Positions 32,344-42,577 of a stretch of DNA of 64,000 nt are shown here, piece by piece. Below the pieces are notes generated by a model that worked only from the letters and a program-made list of their open reading frames with translations, did not search any database and was not told the DNA's origin. Every line of letters begins with the position of its first letter. Position 1 is the first letter of the stretch. The DNA is taken from NCBI GenBank assembly GCA_947623915.1, contig CANQIB010000003.1:1-64000 (forward strand), written 5' to 3'. The position numbers were made by a program, and so were the translations under genes. This DNA is from an uncultured Ruminiclostridium sp. Its GTDB lineage: Bacteria; Bacillota; Clostridia; Oscillospirales; Ruminococcaceae.

Positions 32344-33471
32344 TTAACTTCCCTGTCTTTTAAGGGCGAGATCCATCCAGTCGCAGGACGGCATAAAGCT
32401 CTTGTCCGTATAGGAAGAGTCCGCCACATCCGAAAGATTTTTTACGGTAATATTTTCTCCCGACATGACCTGTTCCTGCGTTACCACCACGGACGGTATC
32501 TCCATCCACATTCCGGGGTCTTCATAATAGCAGGATGCCGCTTTGATATCGTCATACTGTCCCGCCATCTCCAAAGCCAGCACCCGACAGGCAAACTCTC
32601 CGTTCAGCGTCCAGTTGGTAGTGGCGCAAGCCTTCCAGTTTTTGCCCTCCGCCATAAGCTGTATATCCTCGTCACAGATGTCTACCGATACCATGGGAAT
32701 ATCGCTGTCCAATTCCCGCAGGGCTTTATATACTCCCCTGGCATAGGCGTCATAGCTGCACCATATGGCGTCTATTTCACCGTCATTGTATTTTCCGATG
32801 ATGCTCTTTGCCGTTTCCTGCATGGAAGACACCGGATCCAGGTGATCCTCCGGCGCCATCTGCTCCAGCGTCTTTATCCGGCCCTCGGTCTCATAAGGCT
32901 GATAGCCGGCCTGACGGCGGTCAAAAGCGATAATGTAGTTTTCCTCCTGCACCTGTAAGATATTGACGGGTTCGTTCTTCTCGGTCTTGTCGGGATACAT
33001 GGCAAGTATCTCCTCCACCAGAGCCGACGCAAGCTCGGAATCCTGCTGGAAAAGCTGTACCACACCGTCTATCGTTTTCGTTTCCCCGTTTTCATCTTTG
33101 AAAGAGGTATCGAAGGTCGTTATTTTCAGATTCGGGTATTCTTTCATCACGTCCGTCAGAAATTCCCACGCGTAATCTACTCCGCCGTGCGATACCAGAA
33201 GTCCGTCATAGCCGTCCTTTGCACATTGTAATATCCTGTTTTTCCATTCCTCGTCGCTGTCGTCACAGAAAAAAGTGTCCGCCTCCATGCCGAGTGATTC
33301 CGCCGTCTTTGTAAACGACTCCGACCACAGCTCAAAAATGGGCGAGGAAGACATATACATGATATACGCCGTTTTTTTCTTTTCCACAGGATTGGTTTCC
33401 TTTGCGGAGCAGCCTGTCAAACAGACCGCTGTCATGGCAGCCGCCGTAAATAATGCGATTATTTTTCTCAT
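32344..33471 (-). CDS. Sugar-type periplasmic-binding lipoprotein
   Basis: A 375-residue lipoprotein (signal peptide, lipobox LTGC) of the Peripla_BP_4/LacI-like sugar-binding fold: KKTAYIMYMSSSPIFELW, RILQCAKDGYDGLLVSHGG, ILQVQEENYIIAFDRRQAGY, AIWCSYDAYARGVYKAL and PMVSVDICDEDIQLMA. I start at ATG 33471, which has AAGGAG upstream; the frame continues to 33498 without a site. No cognate permease or ATPase lies beside it. The next genes are the ABC fusion downstream and a DUF6485 gene upstream. It may be a receptor for a signalling protein or an ABC system elsewhere. Confidence 0.85.
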   Translation of the reverse strand: MRKIIALFTAAAMTAVCLTGCSAKETNPVEKKKTAYIMYMSSSPIFELWSESFTKTAESLGMEADTFFCDDSDEEWKNRILQCAKDGYDGLLVSHGGVDYAWEFLTDVMKEYPNLKITTFDTSFKDENGETKTIDGVVQLFQQDSELASALVEEILAMYPDKTEKNEPVNILQVQEENYIIAFDRRQAGYQPYETEGRIKTLEQMAPEDHLDPVSSMQETAKSIIGKYNDGEIDAIWCSYDAYARGVYKALRELDSDIPMVSVDICDEDIQLMAEGKNWKACATTNWTLNGEFACRVLALEMAGQYDDIKAASCYYEDPGMWMEIPSVVVTQEQVMSGENITVKNLSDVADSSYTDKSFMPSCDWMDLALKRQGS

Positions 33472-33512
33472 TTTTGATCTCCTTGATAGCTCCGACATTA
33501 TTGACCGCGGAC

Positions 33513-33704
33513 TTATAAAAGCCCCTTATCCCTTGCCAGGTTTTTAATGCTCCTGTCGTAGGTCGCCTCCGCTTCTTTTGAAAAGAAACAGCCCGGAACG
33601 CCCTCGTCGTTGTCGCGGTGGTGCGCTACGCACGCGCAGCATTTTCCGTGACGCGGGCAGTCATAAGTACACGGGCAAGGTCTGTTGTTGTCACAAGCGT
33701 TCAT
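33513..33704 (-). CDS. Small Cys-rich DUF6485-like protein
   Basis: A 63-residue protein with Cys/His clusters: CPCTYDCPRHGKCCACVAHH near the start, then GVPGCFF. It resembles DUF6485, short Cys-rich proteins common in Clostridia, with probable metal binding. TAAGGAGGAG precedes the ATG. The 5' leader between the promoter at 33825-33853 and the start contains nested hairpins (for example GGCTGATTTCAGCC at about 33722-33735), so expression may be controlled in the leader. Function unknown. Confidence 0.75.
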   Translation of the reverse strand: MNACDNNRPCPCTYDCPRHGKCCACVAHHRDNDEGVPGCFFSKEAEATYDRSIKNLARDKGLL

Positions 33705-33824
33705 AAACAGCTCCTCCTTATCGGCTGAAATCAGCCCGACCCGCGCAAAGCAACGGCGCGTTTAAACGCCGAGGTCGGGTCGATACTGCGTTCATCGAAA
33801 AAACATTTTTTTACAGTTGATTTT

Positions 33825-33853
33825 AGTATAACATTGTTTGAGATTTCTGTCAA
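33825..33853 (-). promoter_or_regulatory. Sigma-A promoter, minus strand
   Basis: TTGACA (33853-33848), 17-base spacer, TATACT (33830-33825). It drives the DUF6485 gene through a ~115-base hairpin-rich leader and is divergent from the promoter at 33878. Confidence 0.8.
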
Positions 33854-33877
33854 GCGTGCTCCGCGAAAATACAAGCA

Positions 33878-33906
33878 TTGACAATCCGACTTTTAAAGAG
33901 TATAAT
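33878..33906 (+). promoter_or_regulatory. Perfect-consensus sigma-A promoter, plus strand
   Basis: TTGACA (33878-33883), exactly 17 bases, TATAAT (33901-33906). The predicted start falls at about 33912, the first base of the multistem element. The -35 is 24 bp from that of the divergent promoter. Confidence 0.85.
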
Positions 33907-33911
33907 TTGTT

Positions 33912-34190
33912 TAGGCATACGGGAGTCGAACCCAAGCCGCCCCACGGCGATGCCTTTGGGCGCTTTTCGTCCCTTTCGGCTTGACAGGCGCCAGCCTGCC
34001 TGCGCCTCAAGAAACAAAAATCACCTCAAATTCATTCACCGTGGGGTGCATAGCAGTTTTTACGGAGCAGATTTTCGTCAAGACAAGGAAACCGAACGAT
34101 GGCATACTCGCATATATCGAGTGAGGTTGACGCGGGATTGGCGGAAATATGCCCGTAAAAACCGACTAGGGTTCAACTCCCGTATGCCTA
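33912..34190 (+). ncRNA. Candidate structured RNA (about 280 nt) or structured leader
   Basis: Nested complementary segments are visible. A closing stem joins 33912-33933 to 34169-34190 (21 of 22 paired). CCCCACGG (33940-33947) pairs with CCGTGGGG (34039-34046) and encloses AGGCGC/GCGCCT (33986/34002). GTTTTTACGG (34056-34065) pairs with CCGTAAAAAC (34153-34162) and encloses ACTCG/CGAGT (34106/34118). It starts at the predicted transcription start of a perfect promoter and ends 27 bases before the hybrid-kinase GTG, with no terminator between. It could be a cis-acting leader, an independent RNA, or a mobile repeat with long terminal inverted repeats. A 30-nt part recurs at 28731. It matches no RNA family I can name. 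Confidence 0.55.
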
Positions 34191-34217
34191 GGCGATTTTT
34201 CCTAAGGAGGAGCAATA

Positions 34218-36338
34218 GTGAAACACATAGCGATAAAGGCTGTTTTATTGTCCGCGGTCTGCGCGGCGACGGTCTGTGCCGCCGTACTCGAAGTATCCGC
34301 TCAGGACGCGGCGGCGTACACGCCTCCCGCCTTTACGATGGAAGAAAAAGAATATATATCCTCTCACAGCAGCTTAAAGGTCGGCTATGTACAGGATCGC
34401 GTACCGATATGCTTTGTCGGCGAGAACGGCGAAGCGGCAGGCATTTCCCGCTACATATTTGACCGCGTTAGCGAAATATCGGGTCTGGATTTTGAATATG
34501 TCGCTTTGCCGAACGGAGACGTCACCTACGACTTTTTGCAGCGGGAGCGGTTTGACCTTGTGACCAGCGTCGAATACAACGAGGAAAACAAAAACGCGCG
34601 CGGCATACTTATAAGCGACCCGTACCTTTCCAGCCGAAAGGTCATCGTCGCAAAGGAAAATCTGGAATTCAGATACGGCGACGATTTGTCGGTCGCGGTA
34701 TCCACCGGCTCTCAGACTCTTAAAAAAGTGCTGGCGAGAATGTTCCCGAATTTTGAGCTTAAAGATTACGATTCCATCTCCGCCTGCTTTGACGCGGTGG
34801 ACATCGGCGACGCCGATCTTATGATACAAAACCAGTATGTGGTGGAATACTGGCTTTCAAAGCCGAAATACGAAAGTCTGAGCGTTATCCCCATGGCGGG
34901 ACTGGAGGATCAGCTTTGCTTTTCGGCGGTCGTGGACTTTCAAGGAACGGGAGAAGGTCGATCCCAGGAAGAGGGAGAGATGCTGATAAGCATACTGGAT
35001 AAGTCCATAGCCTGCCTGACCGAAGACGAGACCGGCAGCTACATAATCCAAGGCGTGATGGAAAATCAGTACGAATACGGCTTTTGGGATTTCCTCGACC
35101 GCTACCGCTTTTCCGTTATCATTTTCTTTGTATCCGTGCTGGTGATAATAGTTATGATAATCGTCATAATGAAGCAGCGAATAAGGTTTGCCGAAAGCAA
35201 GGCGGACGCCAAAGCCAAGGGGCGGTTTTTATCCACCATGAGCCACGAGATACGCACGCCGCTGAACGGGCTTATCGGGCTAAACTATCTGATGTCACAG
35301 AAAATCGATAATAAGGAAAAAATGCAGGAGTATCTGCGGCAATCCTCCGTTACCGCAAAATATCTCTTATCATTGGTAAACGATATTCTGGATTCCTCGA
35401 AATTGCAGGAGCAAAAGCTGGAGCTTGTTAAAAGTCCCGTCGACCTTTCGTTAGTGCTCGATACGGTAAGCTCGATAGAGCATAACTCAATAGTCAAAAA
35501 GAATTTGGATTATTCGGTGGACGCGGAGTTTATCTGTCCTATCGTAAACGCGGACGAGGTGCGCATACAGCAGGTGCTGCTAAACCTGTTGGATAATGCG
35601 AGAAAATTCACACAGGACGGCGGCAGGATAAAGCTGACGGCAAGGCAGGAGCAAGCCGATAACGGCAGGATACTCACCACCGTCACCGTATCCGACAACG
35701 GACGCGGAATGAGCGAGGAATTTCAAAAGAAAGTCTTTGACGTGTTTTCTCAGGAGCTTGCAACGGTGTCCAAAGGAAATCAAGGCACGGGGCTGGGGCT
35801 TTCGATAAGCAGCAGGCTCGCAAAGCTGATGGACGGCGACCTTACCTGCGTAAGCGAAAAAGGCAAAGGCAGCACCTTTACCTTTACATTCCTTGCCGAA
35901 CCCGCCGACGCCGTTAAGAAAAAGTCGGATTTCAGGCTTTCCTCGGACAGGCTGCCGCATATACTGGTAGCCGAGGACAACGAGCTGAACGGCGAGATAA
36001 TGCTGGAGCTGCTGCGCAGCGAGGGATTTGAGGCGGATATCGCCGTAAACGGCAAGGAAGCTCTGAATATGTTCACCGCGTCTAAAACGGGCGGCTACGA
36101 CGTTATCCTTATGGATCTGCTTATGCCGGAAATGGACGGATTTGAGACCGCAAAAGCTATCCGCGCTCTTGACAGACCCGACGCGAAAACCGTAAAAATA
36201 TTCGCCTGCACCGCAAACTCCTTTACGGAGGAAAAGGACAAAGCCATCGCAAGCGGTATGGACGATTTTCTCACCAAGCCGGTGGACATCGGTGTGCTGC
36301 TGAAAAAGCTGGATTCCGCCGTATCTGAAAACGATTGA
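34218..36338 (+). CDS. Hybrid sensor histidine kinase with SBP_bac_3 sensor
   Basis: A 706-residue protein with a GTG start and TAAGGAGGAG upstream. Signal-like N-terminus, then an extracytoplasmic SBP_bac_3 domain at ~45-270 (LKVGYVQDRVPICFVGENGE, VAVSTGSQTLKKVL). One membrane segment at ~298-318 (VIIFFVSVLVIIVMIIVIM), HisKA (STMSHEIRTPLNGLIGL), HATPase (NLLDNARKFTQDGG, GTGLGLSISS), and a C-terminal receiver (ILVAEDNELNGEIM, YDVILMDLLMPEMDG, LTKP). It is BvgS-like in domain order, probably sensing an amino acid or similar ligand. The long structured leader at 33912-34190 precedes it. Confidence 0.9.
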   Translation: MKHIAIKAVLLSAVCAATVCAAVLEVSAQDAAAYTPPAFTMEEKEYISSHSSLKVGYVQDRVPICFVGENGEAAGISRYIFDRVSEISGLDFEYVALPNGDVTYDFLQRERFDLVTSVEYNEENKNARGILISDPYLSSRKVIVAKENLEFRYGDDLSVAVSTGSQTLKKVLARMFPNFELKDYDSISACFDAVDIGDADLMIQNQYVVEYWLSKPKYESLSVIPMAGLEDQLCFSAVVDFQGTGEGRSQEEGEMLISILDKSIACLTEDETGSYIIQGVMENQYEYGFWDFLDRYRFSVIIFFVSVLVIIVMIIVIMKQRIRFAESKADAKAKGRFLSTMSHEIRTPLNGLIGLNYLMSQKIDNKEKMQEYLRQSSVTAKYLLSLVNDILDSSKLQEQKLELVKSPVDLSLVLDTVSSIEHNSIVKKNLDYSVDAEFICPIVNADEVRIQQVLLNLLDNARKFTQDGGRIKLTARQEQADNGRILTTVTVSDNGRGMSEEFQKKVFDVFSQELATVSKGNQGTGLGLSISSRLAKLMDGDLTCVSEKGKGSTFTFTFLAEPADAVKKKSDFRLSSDRLPHILVAEDNELNGEIMLELLRSEGFEADIAVNGKEALNMFTASKTGGYDVILMDLLMPEMDGFETAKAIRALDRPDAKTVKIFACTANSFTEEKDKAIASGMDDFLTKPVDIGVLLKKLDSAVSEND

Positions 36339-36351
36339 GTATAAAAGACCG

Positions 36352-36385
36352 CGTCCCGCCTCTTTCGAGGCGGGACGATATTTTT
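36352..36385 (+). terminator. Rho-independent terminator after hybrid kinase
   Basis: CGTCCCGCCTC and GAGGCGGGACG form an 11-bp stem followed by ATATTTTTTATTTT. It lies between the kinase and the convergent groEL gene. Confidence 0.85.
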
Positions 36386-36404
36386 TATTTTACTTTCGGC
36401 GGGA

Positions 36405-38340
<1,936 letters not shown>

Positions 38341-38402
38341 TGTTGTTCCTCCTTTTATTCAGGGTGCTTTATGCACCTTGCTTTGTTATGTCGTTTTTGT
38401 GT

Positions 38403-38429
38403 TTAGCACTCTTGGACTTTGAGTGCTAA
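38403..38429 (-). promoter_or_regulatory. CIRCE operator (HrcA site)
   Basis: TTAGCACTC-N9-GAGTGCTAA, a perfect 9-9-9 CIRCE inverted repeat, 63 bases upstream of groES. It predicts HrcA repression and heat induction. hrcA itself is not in the window. Confidence 0.97.
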
Positions 38430-38442
38430 CTCACTATTCAAT

Positions 38443-38470
38443 ATTATAATCACTTTCGCCAAAAAATCAA
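38443..38470 (-). promoter_or_regulatory. groESL promoter
   Basis: TTGATT (38470-38465), 16-base spacer, TATAAT (38448-38443), immediately upstream of the CIRCE element. Confidence 0.75.
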
Positions 38471-38650
38471 GTACCTGAGCGCAAATTTTACTAAGTTTGT
38501 CACTTTTTAACAAAATACCGCTGTATAACACCCGTTTATTTGTGAATATGTACCGTTAAATTAAACAAAACCCGCCCACGGTTTTGTTTTATCCTGTCAA
38601 ACGGTTACAGCGGCGGCGTGAAATTTTTTTATAAAAAACGCAAAATTATG

Positions 38651-38679
38651 TTGAAAAAAATCACAGGTCGTTATATAAT
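38651..38679 (+). promoter_or_regulatory. Sigma-A promoter for the 38.8-43.8 kb gene run
   Basis: TTGAAA (38651-38656), 17-base spacer, TATAAT (38674-38679), about 130 bases upstream of the ATG at 38808. The remaining 38480-38640 shows no gene. Confidence 0.75.
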
Positions 38680-38807
38680 TAAATAAGGAATGTATTCGTC
38701 CGACCGACCGTATTTCTAAAGCCGCGTCAAAACGGCAGGCCGAGGGATATATTTCTTCCGCAATAAGACTTCATGCGGATAAAGCGGGAAATATTAAGGA
38801 GCGCCAA

Positions 38808-39395
38808 ATGAACAAGGTCGTATTGATAGCGGACAGCGACGCGCAAACGCGCGAATTTATCTCACTTGCCGCAAAGAGCGCGGGCTACACGCCGGTCACG
38901 GCGGATAAGGACGTACTACCGGACACGGAAAGTCCGTATGCCGCCGTCCTTTCTTCGGACAACGCCGAGCTTGCAAAGCGGCTGCGAAAAAAATATAAGG
39001 ACTGCGCGATATACTTTCTCGGTGCGGAAAAGGGCGAAAACACCGTCTGCGTACCGATCGATCCGGCGCAGCTTTCAAAGATATTCGGCGCGGCGGCTAT
39101 GCCGAACGGCGTTTTACTTGACGAAAAGGCGGGCGTGCTTACGGTTGGGGATAAAAAACTGACGCTCACGCTCAATGAGCAGGAACTGTTCAGGCATTTT
39201 GCCGCGAATCCGAACCGCGCTTTCAGCAACGAGGAGCTTGCTCTGGAGGTTTTCGGAGCGGATATACAGGACGTGCGCACGCTTGCGCGGGACACCGCGT
39301 CATCGCTCGCGCGCAAGCTGGAGGGAATATCCGAAAACTGGGCGCTGAAACATCTTTGGGGAGTAGGTTATAAATTCGAGATAATGACCTCCTGA
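38808..39395 (+). CDS. Winged-helix response-regulator-like protein with degenerate receiver
   Basis: A 195-residue protein. Residues 1-90 look like a shortened receiver (KVVLIADSDAQTREFISLAA), but the phospho-acceptor region reads YAAVLSSDNAEL with no clear Asp acceptor at the strand end. Residues ~105-190 are an OmpR-type winged helix (LTLNEQELFRHFAANPNRAF, DVRTLARDTASSLARKL, WGVGYKFE). It probably binds DNA without classic phosphorylation. AAGGAG precedes the ATG. It opens a plus-strand run with a sigma-like protein and a membrane protein. Confidence 0.7.
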   Translation: MNKVVLIADSDAQTREFISLAAKSAGYTPVTADKDVLPDTESPYAAVLSSDNAELAKRLRKKYKDCAIYFLGAEKGENTVCVPIDPAQLSKIFGAAAMPNGVLLDEKAGVLTVGDKKLTLTLNEQELFRHFAANPNRAFSNEELALEVFGADIQDVRTLARDTASSLARKLEGISENWALKHLWGVGYKFEIMTS

Positions 39396-39415
39396 GATAC
39401 GAAACGAATAAACCG

Positions 39416-39449
39416 AAAGGAGCGTGCCCTAACGGGCACTACCCGAAAT
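39416..39449 (+). promoter_or_regulatory. Hairpin between ribosome site and start codon
   Basis: AAAGGAG (39416-39422) is separated from ATG 39450 by 27 bases. Of these, GTGCCC-taac-GGGCAC (39424-39439) can form a 6-bp hairpin, bringing the effective distance to about 11 bases. Confidence 0.5.
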
Positions 39450-39938
39450 ATGAACAACAATGAGCTTGCCGAGCTTGTCGGCAAATCGAGAAAAGGCGAC
39501 AGCAACGCATTTATAAAGCTGTATTCCGCCGTATACCGTCCACTGTACAAAATAGCGAGATTCGCGCTCAAAAGCGAGGAAAGCGCCGTTACCGCGCTTC
39601 ACCAGACGGTACAGGACGGCTTTGCCGCCATCGCGGGCGCCGAAATATCCGGAATAGGTTCATTCATCGAATGGATAGTAAAGATATTATGTGTAAAGAT
39701 AAAACTGCAATACAAAGCGGCGCATGACGACGACCGCCCCGCTCAGGGGAATTTTACTGTCCGTTCGGGTCTGGACAGCCTGCCGAATATCGATCGGCTG
39801 GTGCTGGCGGTCAGCATGATATGCGGCTGCCCCGCCGAAAAGACCGCCGCGCTTTGCGGATATACTAAAAGCACAGTCGAGGTCTGTCTGACCAACGCGG
39901 AAGTGGTGCTTAAAACGGGGCTTTTGGCTCAGGTTTGA
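39450..39938 (+). CDS. Sigma-70-like (ECF-type) protein, divergent
   Basis: A 162-residue protein. The N-terminus (ELVGKSRKGDSNAFIKLYSA, VYRPLYKIARFALKSEES) looks like sigma region 2. The C-terminus (LPNIDRLVLAVSMICGCPAE, KTAALCGYTKSTVEVCLTNA) looks like region 4 with its helix-turn-helix. Conserved core-binding residues are weak, so it may be a degenerate ECF sigma factor. The unusual 27-base gap between its ribosome site and ATG contains a hairpin. It is followed 38 bases later by a large one-span membrane protein that could act as an anti-sigma-like sensor; that link is inferred from position only. Confidence 0.5.
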   Translation: MNNNELAELVGKSRKGDSNAFIKLYSAVYRPLYKIARFALKSEESAVTALHQTVQDGFAAIAGAEISGIGSFIEWIVKILCVKIKLQYKAAHDDDRPAQGNFTVRSGLDSLPNIDRLVLAVSMICGCPAEKTAALCGYTKSTVEVCLTNAEVVLKTGLLAQV

Positions 39939-39976
39939 CGATACAGTATCCGAAAAGAAGCTGAGGAGCGTGACAA

Positions 39977-42565
39977 ATGGAACTTGATAAAATACTGAAG
40001 GACTATATCGCCTCGATAGAAATACCCGAACAGGTATATCCCGAAGCGATAAAGGATATGATACTTCAAAACTCCGAAATGACGGCGGGTACTTTTTTAA
40101 AGAGCCTTAAACAACTGAAAATTTCCGGCTCGGAATTTCTCGAACTGCTGGGCAATTCCAAGATAGGAAACGCCGAATATCGCCGTATCGAAGAAAACCC
40201 GCATCTTAAATTTGACGAGCTGCTTGAAATACTGGATAATTCCGCGCTTACCGGCGACGATTACCGTATGCTGCTTGCCGCCGCGACGCACCGCCGCAAC
40301 CTGCGGGAGGAACGCCGCCGCCGCGAGGAAGAAGCGGTCGCGCGCTTGGAAAACGACCGCAAAAAAGCCGAATCCGCCACCGAGCCCGTCGAGGAGCAAC
40401 CCGCCGAGCCTGTTGCGGAACAGCCCGCCGAGCCTGTTGCGGAACAACCCGCAGAGCCCGTCGAGGAGCAGCCCGCAGAGCCCGTCGAGGAGCAGCCCGC
40501 CGAGCCTGTCGAGGAACAGCCCGCCGAGCCTGTCGAGGAACAGTCCGCCGAGCCTGTTGCGGAGCAGCCCGCCGAGCCTGTCGAGGAACAACCCGCCGAG
40601 CCTGTTGAAGAACAGCCCACCGAGCCTGTTGAAGAGTCACCTGAAAAGGTTACTCAGGAGTCACCCGCAGGGGTTACTCAAGAGTCACCTGAAAAGGTTA
40701 CTCAAGAGTCACCCGCAGGGGTTACTCAAGAGTCACCTGAAAAGGTTACTCAAGAGTCACCTGAAAAGGTTACTCAAGAGCAACCGAACGAGGACGACGA
40801 ATACGAGGAATACGACGAAAACGACGAGGACGACTGGGAGTACGAGGAATACGGAGAGGACGACGATTACGAATACGACGATGAGGATTATTCCGCCGAG
40901 GCTATAGGAAACGCTTTGGAGGAGCTGGTGGACGAGAACGGCGAGCCGCTCCCCTCCCGCAGATCCCGCCCCGCGCTTATCGCGGCTTTCATACTGGCGG
41001 CGATAGTTATAATGTGCGGCGTGGGCTATAAGCTGCTGAAATATTACAACATCATACCCACCTACACATATACGATACCTCAGACGTTTTCACAGCAGAT
41101 AACCACCTATGCGGAGCTTGCGCAAGAGGTATCCGCAGCCGAAAACACCGTCGGTTACGCCCTGCCCGAACGTTCTAAGGCTCAGCCTGTCCGCACTTTC
41201 GGGGAGAGCAATACCGCCATAGGCAAAAAATTTATCATTCATGTGACCGAATCCGACGGTAAAAAAGCCGTAGACGGCTGCGGGATCGGCAGCGACGGCA
41301 AGACCTCGGAGACCTTTACCGCCGACGTATTTGACTTTGAACCGGAAAAGCTGAACGTTTACTCTGCCGAAGCCGAGGGAATAGGATATTTTATCCTTAC
41401 CGCCGAATACGACGGCGAAACTTATGTAAAAATATACGAAGAAGAAGCCTTGAGCAAGTCGGAACAGCCGGTCGCCGACTTCGGTATGTCCGGCTCGCAG
41501 GTCGGATTTTATATAGGCGACGACGCGTTTTATCCCATCACCTATGTTGCCATGGACGTCGATAAAGCAAACTCCGAAAAGCCGGAGACCTTTGTTCCCG
41601 GCATAACCTCCGACGGCAGGACAAGAGCCATGTCTTTCAACGATATAATGCTGCCGTATGCGGCCGCAAGATTCAACTATTATGTGACCGCGAGAATACC
41701 CTTTCACAACGTCGGCGACAGCTTTGTGAAATCGGTGGCGGTCGGCAACAGCTGCGGATTTGCGGTAGGCGGCGGCGCTATGTTCTGCGCGGATTATACC
41801 GTTATCGGTCCCGCGCCGCATACGCACATCACCCGTATAGCCTTTGACGGCAGTCTTACTCCGTCGTATGCGGAGATGACCGAGTACGTCAATCCCACCA
41901 TGCTTGCGGCGGGCAATAAACATATCGCTCTGCCCGGTCCGGACAGTCAGGACGCGTACACGCTTTATGTATACACAAACGAGCTTTCCGGCCCTACGGT
42001 TATGGAGGGGCTCGCCAAAGGTCAGACGCTCGCGTCCGACAGCTGCACCGGCGACGTTATCACACTTATAACCGACGGTAACGAGCCCGTAAGGTACGAT
42101 ATAGACCTTACCACAATGAAAAGCGCATCGCCCGCTCCCGTCACAGCGGAAGCGGAGGAGGGCGTATACAGCGCGTCAGCGCAGGAGGACAAGGTACAGC
42201 TTACGCTTACCTCTCCCGACGGTAAAACGCTCGCGTCCGCCGATATTACCGCACAGGGCGGCTCAAACTGGCGCATACCCGCCCAAACCGATACGGGCGC
42301 GTTTGCCGTGTCGGGCTCGCAGGGAAATACCGTAATAGGGCTGCCGGTAATATATTTTGACGGTGTTACCGACGTTTACAAATACGAAGTGTTTACATAT
42401 TCCGACGGAAAGCTCACCGAAAACGGTTCGCTGATACTTATGGAGGGCGCGTACCAACAGATACTTGCGAAGATATATGACAAGTATATCCTTACCGTAT
42501 GGGACGGCAGAGTCATTACCGCAGATACCGCCAAGGTCGAGAAAATTTCCGATACGGCGCTTTGA
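39977..42565 (+). CDS. One-span membrane protein with octapeptide repeats and beta-propeller-like outer domain
   Basis: An 862-residue protein. Residues 1-135 are cytoplasmic and helical. Residues ~136-270 are tandem 8-residue repeats (11 of EPVEEQPA type, then 6 of ESPEKVTQ/ESPAGVTQ type), followed by a very acidic Tyr/Asp/Glu-rich stretch. The membrane segment is at about residues 335-355 (LIAAFILAAIVIMCGVGY). The outer ~500 residues resemble the beta-propeller domain found in Firmicute surface proteins (ending QQILAKIYDKYILTVWDGRV). A GAGGAG site precedes the ATG. A cell-surface sensor or anti-sigma partner is plausible; the function is unproven. Confidence 0.65.
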   Translation: MELDKILKDYIASIEIPEQVYPEAIKDMILQNSEMTAGTFLKSLKQLKISGSEFLELLGNSKIGNAEYRRIEENPHLKFDELLEILDNSALTGDDYRMLLAAATHRRNLREERRRREEEAVARLENDRKKAESATEPVEEQPAEPVAEQPAEPVAEQPAEPVEEQPAEPVEEQPAEPVEEQPAEPVEEQSAEPVAEQPAEPVEEQPAEPVEEQPTEPVEESPEKVTQESPAGVTQESPEKVTQESPAGVTQESPEKVTQESPEKVTQEQPNEDDEYEEYDENDEDDWEYEEYGEDDDYEYDDEDYSAEAIGNALEELVDENGEPLPSRRSRPALIAAFILAAIVIMCGVGYKLLKYYNIIPTYTYTIPQTFSQQITTYAELAQEVSAAENTVGYALPERSKAQPVRTFGESNTAIGKKFIIHVTESDGKKAVDGCGIGSDGKTSETFTADVFDFEPEKLNVYSAEAEGIGYFILTAEYDGETYVKIYEEEALSKSEQPVADFGMSGSQVGFYIGDDAFYPITYVAMDVDKANSEKPETFVPGITSDGRTRAMSFNDIMLPYAAARFNYYVTARIPFHNVGDSFVKSVAVGNSCGFAVGGGAMFCADYTVIGPAPHTHITRIAFDGSLTPSYAEMTEYVNPTMLAAGNKHIALPGPDSQDAYTLYVYTNELSGPTVMEGLAKGQTLASDSCTGDVITLITDGNEPVRYDIDLTTMKSASPAPVTAEAEEGVYSASAQEDKVQLTLTSPDGKTLASADITAQGGSNWRIPAQTDTGAFAVSGSQGNTVIGLPVIYFDGVTDVYKYEVFTYSDGKLTENGSLILMEGAYQQILAKIYDKYILTVWDGRVITADTAKVEKISDTAL
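40382..40777 (+). repeat. 24-bp in-frame tandem repeats
   Basis: Eleven copies encoding EPV(E/A)EQPA (40382 to about 40633), followed by six encoding ESPEKVTQ or ESPAGVTQ. Units are close to identical at the DNA level, so copy number may vary between strains without breaking the frame. Confidence 0.85.
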
Positions 42566-42577
42566 TATGGAGGAGAT

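Noticed and set aside
33912-34190. tmRNA or tRNA gene (T-arm-like ends)
   Set aside because: The ends resemble a T arm, but there is no D arm, anticodon arm, tag reading frame or CCA, and the 5' end is not tmRNA-like.
33878-34462. 194-codon plus-strand frame across the structured element
   Set aside because: It reads through the paired stems and into the kinase gene in the wrong frame; the kinase has a clear GTG start with ribosome site.
40382-40777. Possible CRISPR array
   Set aside because: 24-bp repeats are contiguous with no spacers, in frame within a coding sequence, and encode a regular octapeptide.
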